Shown here in pieces: positions 1-5,212 of a DNA stretch of 5,844 bases. The number at the start of each line of letters is the position of its first letter. Position 1 is the stretch's first letter. A program made the position numbers and the translations under genes. The stretch is from Pseudazoarcus pumilus_A. GTDB lineage: Bacteria; Pseudomonadota; Gammaproteobacteria; Burkholderiales; Rhodocyclaceae. The notes beneath the pieces are model-generated. The model ran no database searches, was not told where the DNA came from, and was given only the letters and a program-made list of their open reading frames with translations. Location of the stretch: positions 1 to 5,844 of the forward strand of contig JAJLLM010000128.1 in assembly GCA_033837965.1 (NCBI GenBank), read 5' to 3'.

Positions 1-1422
1 TCGATCATGTGGCGGGTGACGGGCATCCCGTCGACGTCCCTGGATGAGTCGATCCGCACCAGCAATGTCATTGCCGAGGCCTTCAAGAAGTTCCCGGAAG
101 TGGAGACGACGCTCGCCATGATCGGCCGCGCCGAAAAGGGCGAGACCGCCGACGTCAACTACATGGAGATCTACACGGCGCTGACCCCCGAGGAGGACTG
201 GACCACCGGCCGCTCGATCAAGGAACTCGAGGAAGCCATGCAGGAGACGCTGGAGGAGGTCGTGCCCAACGTGGTGCCAGGCTACACCCAGCCGATCCAG
301 ATGCGCGTCGAAGAGCTGATCTCCGGCGTGCGCGCGACCCTCGCGCTCAAGCTCTACGGCGAGGATCTGGGCGAACTTGATCGCATCAGTAGTCAGCTAA
401 AGCCGGTTCTTGCCGGTATCGACGGCGTGGCGGACCTGTCGCTGGAAGCGAATGTCGGCAAACCGCAGATCCGCATCGAGGTGGATCGGGCCGAGCTGGC
501 CCGGCACGGCATGAACGCCGAGGAGGTCCTGACCATCGTGCGCAATGGCCTGGGCGGTGAGCCGGTCAGCGTCCTGCTGGACGGGGTGCGGCGGTTCGAC
601 ATCTCCGTGCGCCTTGATGACGGAACGCGCAGCTCGGTCGAAGCGCTGCGACGGATCCCGCTCAAGGCCGCGTCGGGAGCGCTGGTGCCGCTTTCCGAGG
701 TTGCGACGGTATCCGTCGCCGAGGGCTATTCGTTCATCCGTCGCGAGCAGCTGCAGCGCTATGCCGTGATCCAGATGGATGTACGGGGCCGGGACGTCGA
801 TGGCTTCGTGGCCGATGCGACGGCCGCGATCAAGTCGCAGGTGGACCTGCCGCCCGGCTACTGGATCGAGTGGGGCGGTGCGTTCGAGAACCAGCAGCGG
901 GCCTTGGCCAAGCTGAGCCTGATCGTGCCGATCACGATCTTCTTCATCTTCGTGCTGCTGTACACCGCGTTCAACTCGATCAAGTTCGCGGCCCTGATCC
1001 TGGCCAACGTGCCCTTCGCGACCATCGGCGGCCTGCTGGCCTTGTTCCTGACCGGCCAGTACCTGTCGGTGCCCTCGGCCATCGGGTTCATCGCGGTGTT
1101 CGGCGTAGCCATGCTCAACGGCATCGTGCTCGTGAGTTTCCTGAACGAGCAGCGCGAACGTGGGCTCTCGGTGCGTGAGGCGGTGCTGCAAGGCACGGCC
1201 CTGCGGCTGCGCCCGGTGCTGATGACCGCAAGCGTAGCGATCCTGGGCCTGGTGCCGATGCTGATCTCCAGTGGCGTCGGCGCCGAGACGCAGCGCCCGT
1301 TGGCCACCGTCGTGGTGGGCGGCCTGCTCAGCGCCACCCTGCTGACCCTGTTCCTGCTGCCCGTGCTCTACGAGTGGCTGGAAACCCGCGCCGAACGCAA
1401 GAACCCGGAGGCCACGCCATGA
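1..1422 (+). CDS. czcA: CzcA-type heavy-metal RND efflux pump, C-terminal part (5' end outside window)
   Basis: Inner-membrane proton-driven RND transporter (HME family) that with a periplasmic adaptor and outer-membrane channel exports metal cations. The reading frame is open from base 1, so about the last 473 codons of a protein normally about 1,040 long are present. Seen in order: the end of the first periplasmic half-loop (MRVEELISGVRATLALKLYG, a CzcA/CusA family signature), the second porter and docking region, then five hydrophobic helices near fragment residues 307-325, 328-352, 356-378, 404-424 and 439-460, matching TM8-TM12. The charged tail ends NPEATP. Compared from memory with E. 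coli CusA, the three methionines that bind Cu/Ag (M573, M623, M672) fall on non-Met residues here, which favours a Zn/Co/Cd/Ni-type pump; substrate remains inferred. The proton-relay TM4 lies upstream of the window. The stop codon overlaps the start of the PII-like gene. Confidence 0.93.
   Translation, partial: SIMWRVTGIPSTSLDESIRTSNVIAEAFKKFPEVETTLAMIGRAEKGETADVNYMEIYTALTPEEDWTTGRSIKELEEAMQETLEEVVPNVVPGYTQPIQMRVEELISGVRATLALKLYGEDLGELDRISSQLKPVLAGIDGVADLSLEANVGKPQIRIEVDRAELARHGMNAEEVLTIVRNGLGGEPVSVLLDGVRRFDISVRLDDGTRSSVEALRRIPLKAASGALVPLSEVATVSVAEGYSFIRREQLQRYAVIQMDVRGRDVDGFVADATAAIKSQVDLPPGYWIEWGGAFENQQRALAKLSLIVPITIFFIFVLLYTAFNSIKFAALILANVPFATIGGLLALFLTGQYLSVPSAIGFIAVFGVAMLNGIVLVSFLNEQRERGLSVREAVLQGTALRLRPVLMTASVAILGLVPMLISSGVGAETQRPLATVVVGGLLSATLLTLFLLPVLYEWLETRAERKNPEATP
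1407..1411 (+). promoter_or_regulatory. Shine-Dalgarno of the PII-like gene, inside the czcA 3' end
   Basis: GGAGG lies 7 bases before the ATG at 1419 and within the last codons of the pump gene. It selects this ATG over an in-frame GTG at 1374 and makes translational coupling with the pump likely. Confidence 0.7.
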
Positions 1423-1748
1423 AGCGCATCACTGCCCTGCTGCACGCCCATCGGATGAGCGACATCGTGCACGCCCTGGAAGCCGCCGGTGAGCGGCGCC
1501 TGAGCGTGGTCCAGGCGCGAGGGCTGTTGCAGGCCGCCAGTGCCCGCGAACAGGACTACTCGGTCGAGCTGGGGGAACGGGTGACCCAGGAGATCCAGCT
1601 GGATGTGTTCTGCGAGGACGAGCGGGTCGACGCGATCATTGCGTTGATCCGGCAGCACGGCCGCACCGGGCAGGTGAATGCCGGCTGGATCTTCACCAGC
1701 TCCATCGACGATGTGCTGCTGATCGACCGGGCGGACGTGCCGGCCTAG
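1419..1748 (+). CDS. PII-like protein linked to metal efflux (PII-NG type)
   Basis: A 109-residue trimeric-PII-fold protein, probably a cytosolic sensor or modulator of the adjacent pump. The N-terminus KRITALLHAHRMSDIVHALE matches PII beta1-alpha1 (compare KKIxAIIKPFKLDDVREAL in GlnB). The next segment, LSVVQARGLLQ, matches the strand before the T-loop, and RTGQVNAGWIF (82-92) sits where GlnB has ARTGKIGDGKIF. The T-loop region (about 39-57) is short and lacks the uridylylated Tyr with its YRGAEY context, and the C-terminal PII signature is degenerate. This fits the PII 'new group' known to sit beside CzcA/CusA-type pumps, rather than GlnB/GlnK. The start overlaps the czcA stop (ATGA), indicating one operon. 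The ligand is unknown; the sequence does not show whether it binds nucleotide or metal. CutA is a less likely alternative because the N-terminus and 82-92 block fit PII better. Confidence 0.85.
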   Translation: MKRITALLHAHRMSDIVHALEAAGERRLSVVQARGLLQAASAREQDYSVELGERVTQEIQLDVFCEDERVDAIIALIRQHGRTGQVNAGWIFTSSIDDVLLIDRADVPA

Positions 1749-1771
1749 CCCCGCACGACGAAGGCCACGAG

Positions 1772-1800
1772 GCAGGCGCGCTCCGTCGGAGCGCGCCTGC
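1772..1800 (+). terminator. Perfect 13-bp hairpin between PII-like gene and P-type ATPase
   Basis: GCAGGCGCGCTCC (1772-1784) and its exact reverse complement (1788-1800) flank a 3-base loop GTC. It is very stable and starts 23 bases after the PII-like stop. No T-run follows (AGGATCC comes next), so it is not a classical intrinsic terminator. It could end or stabilise the czcA-PII transcript, attenuate read-through into the ATPase, or work on both strands since the stem is symmetric. Confidence 0.6.
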
Positions 1801-1813
1801 AGGATCCCCATTC

Positions 1814-1819
1814 GAGGAA
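1814..1819 (+). promoter_or_regulatory. Shine-Dalgarno of the P-type ATPase gene
   Basis: GAGGAA sits 6 bases before the ATG at 1826. A nearer ATG at 1819 is in another frame and stops after four codons, so 1826 is the start. Confidence 0.65.
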
Positions 1820-1825
1820 TGCCCG

Positions 1826-3823
1826 ATGAGTGATACCACGCCACCCCCGGCCGCGAGCGCCGGACACAACCACGATCACGGCAGCGGGGGCCCTTGGGCC
1901 GGCCGCGCCGAGATCATTTTTTCGCTGGCCTCCGGCGCCTTCCTCCTGGCCGGCTGGGCCTGGGGTCGAACACAGGGCGACGGTGCCACCGGTCCCCTCA
2001 TCCTGCTGCTGCTGGCCTATGCGGCCGGCGGGTTCTTCACCGTGCGCGAAGCGATCGAGAACCTGCGCCACCGTGAGCTCAAGATCGATTCCCTGATGAT
2101 CGTGGCGGCCGCGGGCGCCGCGGTCTTGGGCCAATGGGCCGAGGGCGCCTTGCTGTTGTTCCTGTTCAGTCTCGGCCATGCCCTCGAGAACTACGCGATG
2201 GGCCGCGCCCGTCGCGCCATCGAAGCGCTGGCGGCGTTGCGGCCCGAGACGGCGCTGGTGCGTCGCGGTGACCAGTTGGTCGACGTATCTGTAAACGACC
2301 TGGTTATCGGCGATGTCGTGGTGGTCAAGCCCGATGAACGCGTGGCGGCGGACGGCTTCGTCGTATTGGGCGAGAGCAGCATTGACCAAGCCGCCATCAC
2401 GGGCGAGAGCGTGCCGGTCGACAAGCGGCCGGTGGTGGACGTGGCCGAGGCCAGGCAACGCCCTGACGCCGTCGGCCCCGAGCATCGCGTCTTCGCCGGC
2501 ACCATCAACCAAGGCAAGGTTCTGGAGGTCGAAGTCACCCGCCTCGCCAGCCAGAGCACCTTGGCCCGAGTCGTGGAACTGGTGCGTTCGGCGGAGCACC
2601 AGAAATCCCCGACGCAGCTGTTCACGGACCGCTTCCAGAAGATCTTCGTTCCCGCGGTACTGGTCCTGGTGGGCCTGCTGTTGTTCGCCGGGCTGGTGGT
2701 GGATGAGCCCTTCAGCGCGACGTTCTACCGCGCCATGGCGGTGCTGGTAGCCGCCAGTCCCTGTGCCTTGGCCATCTCCACGCCCAGCGCGGTGTTAAGC
2801 GGCGTGGCGCGGGCCGCACGGGGCGGCGTGCTGATCAAGGGTGGCGGCCCGCTGGAGCGGCTGGGCGTCCTGCACGCGCTGGCTTTCGACAAGACCGGCA
2901 CGCTGACCGAGGGCCGACCGCAGGTGACGGACGTCATGCCCGCTGACGGCGTGACGACGCAGGAACTGTTGAGCGTCGCTATTGCCGTAGAGCGCCTGAG
3001 TGACCATCCCTTGGCTGCCGCGGTGGTGCGCGATGGCCTGGTCCGTCTGGGCTCGCACGCTGTCCCTGAGGCGACGGACCTCGAGAGCCTTACAGGCCGC
3101 GGCCTGAAGGCGACCGTGGCCGGCGAGACCGTGCACCTGGGCAAGAAGAGCCTGTTCGATGAGCTCGGGGGTGCCGCCGTGCCCGCCGCGCTGAAGACGC
3201 GCGTGCTGGACTTGGAGCATCAAGGCCGGACGGTGTTCGTCGTACGACAGGGAGACCGTTACCTGGGCGCCGTTGGCTTGATGGACACGCCCCGGGAAGC
3301 CGCCAAGGCGGTTATGGCCCGACTGCGCGAGCTCGGCATGACCCGGCTGGTGATGCTCTCGGGCGACAACCAACGGGTCGCCGATGCGGTGGCCGCCAGC
3401 GTGGGCATCGACCGGGCGTATGGCGACCTGATGCCAGAAGACAAGGTCAAGGCGATCCAGGCACTGCGCGCCGAGGGCGAGGTGGCCATGGTGGGCGACG
3501 GTGTCAACGATGCGCCCGCACTGGCCAGCGCCTCGGTTGGAATCGCAATGGGCGCGGCGGGTTCAGATGTCGCGCTCGAGACAGCGGACGTGGCCTTGAT
3601 GGGCGACAAGCTTGAGCACCTGCCGTTCGTCGTGGGGTTGAGCCGGCAGACCCGGCGCATCATCCGCCAGAACTTGTGGGCCAGCCTGGGCATGGTGGCC
3701 TTGCTCATTCCGGCGACGATCCTGGGCATGAAGATGGGCGTCGCCGTGCTCTTCCACGAGGGTTCCACCCTCCTGGTCGTGGCGAACGCGCTGCGCCTGC
3801 TCGCTTACAGAGACTCCGCGTAA
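1826..3823 (+). CDS. P1B-4-type heavy-metal P-type ATPase (CzcP/CoaT-like Zn/Co/Cd exporter)
   Basis: A complete 665-residue inner-membrane ATP-driven cation exporter. The N-terminus carries a short His cluster (H14, H16, H18) and no CxxC heavy-metal-associated domain. About eight hydrophobic segments are visible: near 30-46, 57-71, 89-103, 106-120, a pair around 275-325, and a pair near the C-terminus. The actuator loop has TGES (192-195), the phosphorylation site is DKTGTLTEG with D355, the nucleotide-binding SDHPLA has the His-Pro pair at 394-395, and the hinge is GDGVNDAP (557-564). The metal-site motif in the sixth segment is SPC (311-313), not CPC, and the last segment has HEGST (644-648). 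SPC with HEG(G/S)T defines the P1B-4 group, which includes CzcP, CoaT and CtpD and moves Co, Zn, Cd or Fe(II). The exact ion cannot be read from sequence; the CzcA neighbour favours Zn/Co/Cd. All catalytic motifs are intact. Confidence 0.95.
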   Translation: MSDTTPPPAASAGHNHDHGSGGPWAGRAEIIFSLASGAFLLAGWAWGRTQGDGATGPLILLLLAYAAGGFFTVREAIENLRHRELKIDSLMIVAAAGAAVLGQWAEGALLLFLFSLGHALENYAMGRARRAIEALAALRPETALVRRGDQLVDVSVNDLVIGDVVVVKPDERVAADGFVVLGESSIDQAAITGESVPVDKRPVVDVAEARQRPDAVGPEHRVFAGTINQGKVLEVEVTRLASQSTLARVVELVRSAEHQKSPTQLFTDRFQKIFVPAVLVLVGLLLFAGLVVDEPFSATFYRAMAVLVAASPCALAISTPSAVLSGVARAARGGVLIKGGGPLERLGVLHALAFDKTGTLTEGRPQVTDVMPADGVTTQELLSVAIAVERLSDHPLAAAVVRDGLVRLGSHAVPEATDLESLTGRGLKATVAGETVHLGKKSLFDELGGAAVPAALKTRVLDLEHQGRTVFVVRQGDRYLGAVGLMDTPREAAKAVMARLRELGMTRLVMLSGDNQRVADAVAASVGIDRAYGDLMPEDKVKAIQALRAEGEVAMVGDGVNDAPALASASVGIAMGAAGSDVALETADVALMGDKLEHLPFVVGLSRQTRRIIRQNLWASLGMVALLIPATILGMKMGVAVLFHEGSTLLVVANALRLLAYRDSA

Positions 3824-3842
3824 CGTCGGATGTTTCGGCGTT
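3822..3842 (+). terminator. Weak hairpin at the end of the ATPase gene
   Basis: AACGTCG (3822-3828) can pair with CGGCGTT (3836-3842) across a 7-base loop, with one G-T pair. It overlaps the ATPase stop codon TAA (3821-3823). No T-run follows, so it is only a possible Rho-independent or processing element. Confidence 0.25.
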
Positions 3843-4012
3843 GTTAGCTCGCGCCTACGGAAAAGTGCGATGGCTGAGGCACTGCGCGGCGTGTTCTCAA
3901 TCACCGGCAGGTCCGGGTTCATCGATTCTGTCCCCGGCGCTGCGCACGGTCATCACTCGGCGGCCCGCCTCAAAGCGACCTTAGTACCCTTGCCCGAGGA
4001 TACGGCTGCTGC

Positions 4013-4055
4013 GTGCAATCTGCCGGACATCTGTGCAATCAGCATGACTATTGCA
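4013..4055 (+). repeat. Short direct repeat with inverted partner (GTGCAATC)
   Basis: GTGCAATC occurs at 4013-4020 and again at 4033-4040, exactly 20 bases apart, about two helical turns. The core TGCAAT at 4034-4039 is matched by its reverse complement ATTGCA at 4050-4055. The arrangement resembles a regulator binding region upstream of the copper-storage gene, but no known operator was recognised and chance is possible. Confidence 0.3.
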
Positions 4056-4177
4056 GTGCCGTCTTGCATCGAACGGCGGGAAGATGCGGCACAACGGACC
4101 GCGCAGACTGGCATTGATCTTGCAGCACGACACGCGCGGGCTGACTAAATCCTTGGCTCGCCCCCCTATCTCTCGTT

Positions 4178-4183
4178 AAGGAG
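4178..4183 (+). promoter_or_regulatory. Strong Shine-Dalgarno of the copper-storage gene
   Basis: AAGGAG lies 7 bases before the ATG at 4191. It chooses this ATG over the in-frame ATG three codons later (4200). Confidence 0.75.
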
Positions 4184-4190
4184 CCCCCCC

Positions 4191-4529
4191 ATGCACCACA
4201 TGTCTTCCGAACTGCAGGCCTGCATCCGCAGCTGTCTGGACTGCTATCAGCACTGCCAGCACACCGCTCTGACCACCTGCCTTGAAAAAGGCGGCGATCA
4301 CGTGGCGCCGGATCATTTCCGCCTGATGATCGATTGCGCCGAGGCCTGCCGCGCCGCCGCCGCGCTCATGATCAATCATTCCCCGTACCACGCCGAGTTC
4401 TGCCGCCTGTGCGCGCAGGTCTGCCGCGATTGCGCCGCCAGCTGCGAAGAACTGGACGGCATGGAGGCCTGCGTGCGCGCCTGCCGGGAGTGCGCACAAG
4501 CCTGCGAGGCGATGGCGGCGTCGGTCTGA
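4191..4529 (+). CDS. Cysteine-rich four-helix-bundle copper-storage protein (Csp/DUF326 family)
   Basis: A 112-residue protein with 16 cysteines, at positions 11, 15, 18, 22, 30, 49, 53, 71, 74, 78, 81, 85, 94, 98, 101 and 105. They are mostly spaced CxxC or CxxxC, so the thiols face the core of a helical bundle. This is the pattern of copper storage proteins, where a tetramer of four-helix bundles holds many Cu(I) ions. There is no signal peptide or twin-arginine leader, so it is cytosolic like Csp3 rather than exported like Csp1. Histidines 21, 24, 37, 42, 63 and 67 could help metal entry. Its job is inferred to be buffering cytosolic Cu(I). It has its own strong ribosome site and is followed by a hairpin, so it may be a single-gene unit. 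It precedes copL and a TolC-family gene, consistent with a copper module. Confidence 0.92.
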   Translation: MHHMSSELQACIRSCLDCYQHCQHTALTTCLEKGGDHVAPDHFRLMIDCAEACRAAAALMINHSPYHAEFCRLCAQVCRDCAASCEELDGMEACVRACRECAQACEAMAASV

Positions 4530-4574
4530 ACTGCCCTCCCCACACGGTAAAACTTCCCAAGCCGGGTAACCCGT

Positions 4575-4601
4575 TCCTTCGGCCCCACGGGGGCCGGAGG
4601 A
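4575..4601 (+). terminator. Hairpin terminator candidate after the copper-storage gene
   Basis: A 12-bp stem, TCCTTCGGCCCC (4575-4586) pairing with GGGGCCGGAGGA (4590-4601), has one T-G wobble and a 3-base loop ACG. It starts 45 bases after the stop codon. There is no immediate T-run; the nearest run of five T is at 4630-4634. It most likely ends the copper-storage transcript and insulates it from copL. Confidence 0.6.
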
Positions 4602-4624
4602 CTTCGGCGACCCGCTCCGCCCGG

Positions 4625-4652
4625 GGAACTTTTTGGCTCCACTGGCGGTCTA
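4625..4652 (+). promoter_or_regulatory. Possible ECF-sigma-type promoter upstream of copL
   Basis: GGAACTT (4625-4631) followed after 16 bases by GTCTA (4648-4652) resembles the GGAAC ... GTC/TCTA layout used by many extracytoplasmic-function sigma factors. Transcription would start near 4660, leaving a leader of about 55 bases before copL that includes the palindrome at 4664-4677. No sigma factor gene is in the window, so this is pattern matching only. Confidence 0.35.
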
Positions 4653-4663
4653 GCCCGCATCTT

Positions 4664-4677
4664 CCCCAGTTCTGGGG
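4664..4677 (+). repeat. Palindrome CCCCAGTTCTGGGG upstream of copL
   Basis: CCCCAG and CTGGGG flank TT, a 6-bp inverted repeat 39 bases before the copL start. It may be an operator or a small RNA hairpin in a longer copL leader. It also overlaps the first copy of a TTCTGGG-type direct repeat. Confidence 0.4.
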
Positions 4678-4705
4678 TGTATCCCATCGCATTTTTCTGG
4701 GTGTA
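4670..4705 (+). repeat. Direct repeat TTCTGGG(G)TGTA before copL
   Basis: TTCTGGGGTGTA (4670-4681) recurs as TTCTGGGTGTA (4695-4705), starts 25 bases apart, with one G fewer in the second copy. The second copy runs into the candidate -10 element. Two such half-sites in the promoter suggest binding of a regulator, possibly a copper-responsive one, but no known CusR/CopR box was recognised. Confidence 0.4.
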
Positions 4706-4709
4706 GACT
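4704..4709 (+). promoter_or_regulatory. Candidate -10 element placed for a leaderless copL transcript
   Basis: TAGACT (4704-4709), preceded by GTG, fits TAnnnT and ends 6 bases before the copL ATG. At that distance transcription would begin at or next to the start codon. No Shine-Dalgarno precedes this ATG. A -35 with normal spacing would fall at ATCCCA (4681-4686), a poor match, which suggests activator dependence. Confidence 0.4.
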
Positions 4710-4715
4710 CCGGCC

Positions 4716-5114
4716 ATGTCCCTGCTGCGCACCGTCGGCCACCTGCTGCTCGCTTTGGCGTTGATCGCCAACGCCGGGCTGCCGTCGGTCGCGTCCGCGG
4801 TCGATCACGCCGCGCACCAGAGCGCGGGAGTGGACCAGGCTATGGCGGCGGCGGGGCATTCGATGGCCGATGGCGACATAGCGTCGTGCCATGACGAGGC
4901 CACCGTGAAGCCCGTCGTGCCCAGCCCGGACTCGCCGCTGGATTGTTGTGACGGCGGCACCTGCACCTGCAGCTGCCTGCATCACGCGCCGGTCGCGGTG
5001 ATCACACGCGCCCCGTGGGGCGTTTCACCCTATCGCTGGGTCGCCCAACTCGGCCGCCTGGTGTCTGTATCCGCCGCGCCCTCGGCGCCGGCCATCCGAC
5101 CTCCTATCGCCTAA
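4716..5114 (+). CDS. copL: CopL-family metal-binding regulatory protein
   Basis: A 132-residue exported small protein of the CopL type, which in Xanthomonas lies upstream of copper-resistance genes and is needed for their copper-induced expression. The N-terminus is a clear signal peptide: R5, hydrophobic core LLLALALIANAG (10-21), and a likely cut after ASA (26-28). The mature part is rich in likely metal ligands: H31, H34, H48 with M50, C58-H59, and a compact cluster C77, C78, C83, C85, C87, H89, H90 with the pattern DCC...CTCSC.HH. The C-terminus is Ala/Pro-rich without motifs. The signal peptide begins directly at this ATG, which supports the start despite the missing ribosome site. It lies 98 bases before a TolC-family gene that it may control. 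The family's mechanism is not settled, and whether the protein or its RNA acts cannot be told from sequence. Confidence 0.85.
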   Translation: MSLLRTVGHLLLALALIANAGLPSVASAVDHAAHQSAGVDQAMAAAGHSMADGDIASCHDEATVKPVVPSPDSPLDCCDGGTCTCSCLHHAPVAVITRAPWGVSPYRWVAQLGRLVSVSAAPSAPAIRPPIA

Positions 5115-5122
5115 GCCCTCCC

Positions 5123-5140
5123 GGCGGACACTGATCCGCC
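5123..5140 (+). repeat. First hairpin of the copL-TolC gap
   Basis: GGCGGA (5123-5128) pairs exactly with TCCGCC (5135-5140) around a 6-base loop. It starts 8 bases after the copL stop. Confidence 0.45.
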
Positions 5141-5149
5141 CCAATCGCT

Positions 5150-5168
5150 CGACCTGGCCTCCAGGTCG
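5150..5168 (+). terminator. Second hairpin of the copL-TolC gap, strongest of three
   Basis: CGACCTGG (5150-5157) pairs exactly with CCAGGTCG (5161-5168) across the 3-base loop CCT. No T-run follows, so it could be a Rho-independent-like end, an attenuator or an RNA-stability element between copL and the TolC-family gene. Confidence 0.5.
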
Positions 5169-5173
5169 CGTTG

Positions 5174-5194
5174 CCCGTGGCCTGTCGCCGCGGG
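5174..5194 (+). repeat. Third hairpin of the copL-TolC gap
   Basis: CCCGTGG (5174-5180) pairs with CCGCGGG (5188-5194), with one T-G pair and a 7-base loop. It ends 6 bases before the ribosome site of the next gene, so folding could affect ribosome access. Confidence 0.4.
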
Positions 5195-5200
5195 TGCTTT

Positions 5201-5206
5201 GGAGGG
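5201..5206 (+). promoter_or_regulatory. Shine-Dalgarno of the TolC-family gene
   Basis: GGAGGG lies 6 bases before the ATG at 5213 and sets this start, which is followed at once by a lipoprotein signal peptide. Confidence 0.7.
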
Positions 5207-5212
5207 TTTTCC

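Larger units (their letters stand above)
3824..4190 (+). other. Gap of about 367 bases without a convincing gene
   Basis: Six-frame reading gives no recognisable protein. The longest + frame here (3870-4148, 92 codons) has mixed third-position bases, no good ribosome site and no familiar motif. The stretch holds the weak hairpin at its left edge, a repeat cluster at 4013-4055, and at its right edge the leader and ribosome site of the copper-storage gene. A promoter for that gene is expected here. The only loose candidate is TTGCAG (4120-4125) with ACTAAA (4144-4149) at 18-base spacing, a poor match. The region marks the junction between the Zn/Co/Cd-type and Cu-type modules. Confidence 0.6.

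Noticed and set aside
397..1191. Open frame of 264 codons on the - strand opposite czcA
   Set aside because: It is His/Arg/Asp/Gln-rich and antisense to clear RND sequence; a shadow of codon bias.
1374..1418. Upstream GTG start extending the PII-like protein by 15 residues
   Set aside because: The added residues do not match the PII family N-terminus, and GGAGG is ideally placed for the ATG at 1419.
1745..2599. Long open frame on the - strand opposite the P-type ATPase
   Set aside because: It is antisense to a complete ATPase with all motifs; long antisense frames are common in G/C-rich genes, and the translation is low-complexity (Arg/Gln/Gly-rich).
3870..4148. Open frame of 92 codons on the + strand in the gap
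   Set aside because: It has no recognisable motif, weak ribosome site, mixed third-position bases unlike its neighbours, and other frames are similarly open; it is likely chance.
4630..4634. TTTTT run as the tail of an intrinsic terminator
   Set aside because: It is 29 bases beyond the strong hairpin and lacks a good stem directly before it; it fits better inside the GGAACTTTTT promoter-like block.
4334..4894. + strand open frame of 186 codons spanning the copper-storage gene end and copL start
   Set aside because: It is Arg/Pro-rich, crosses a hairpin and promoter region, and overlaps two well-supported genes in other frames.
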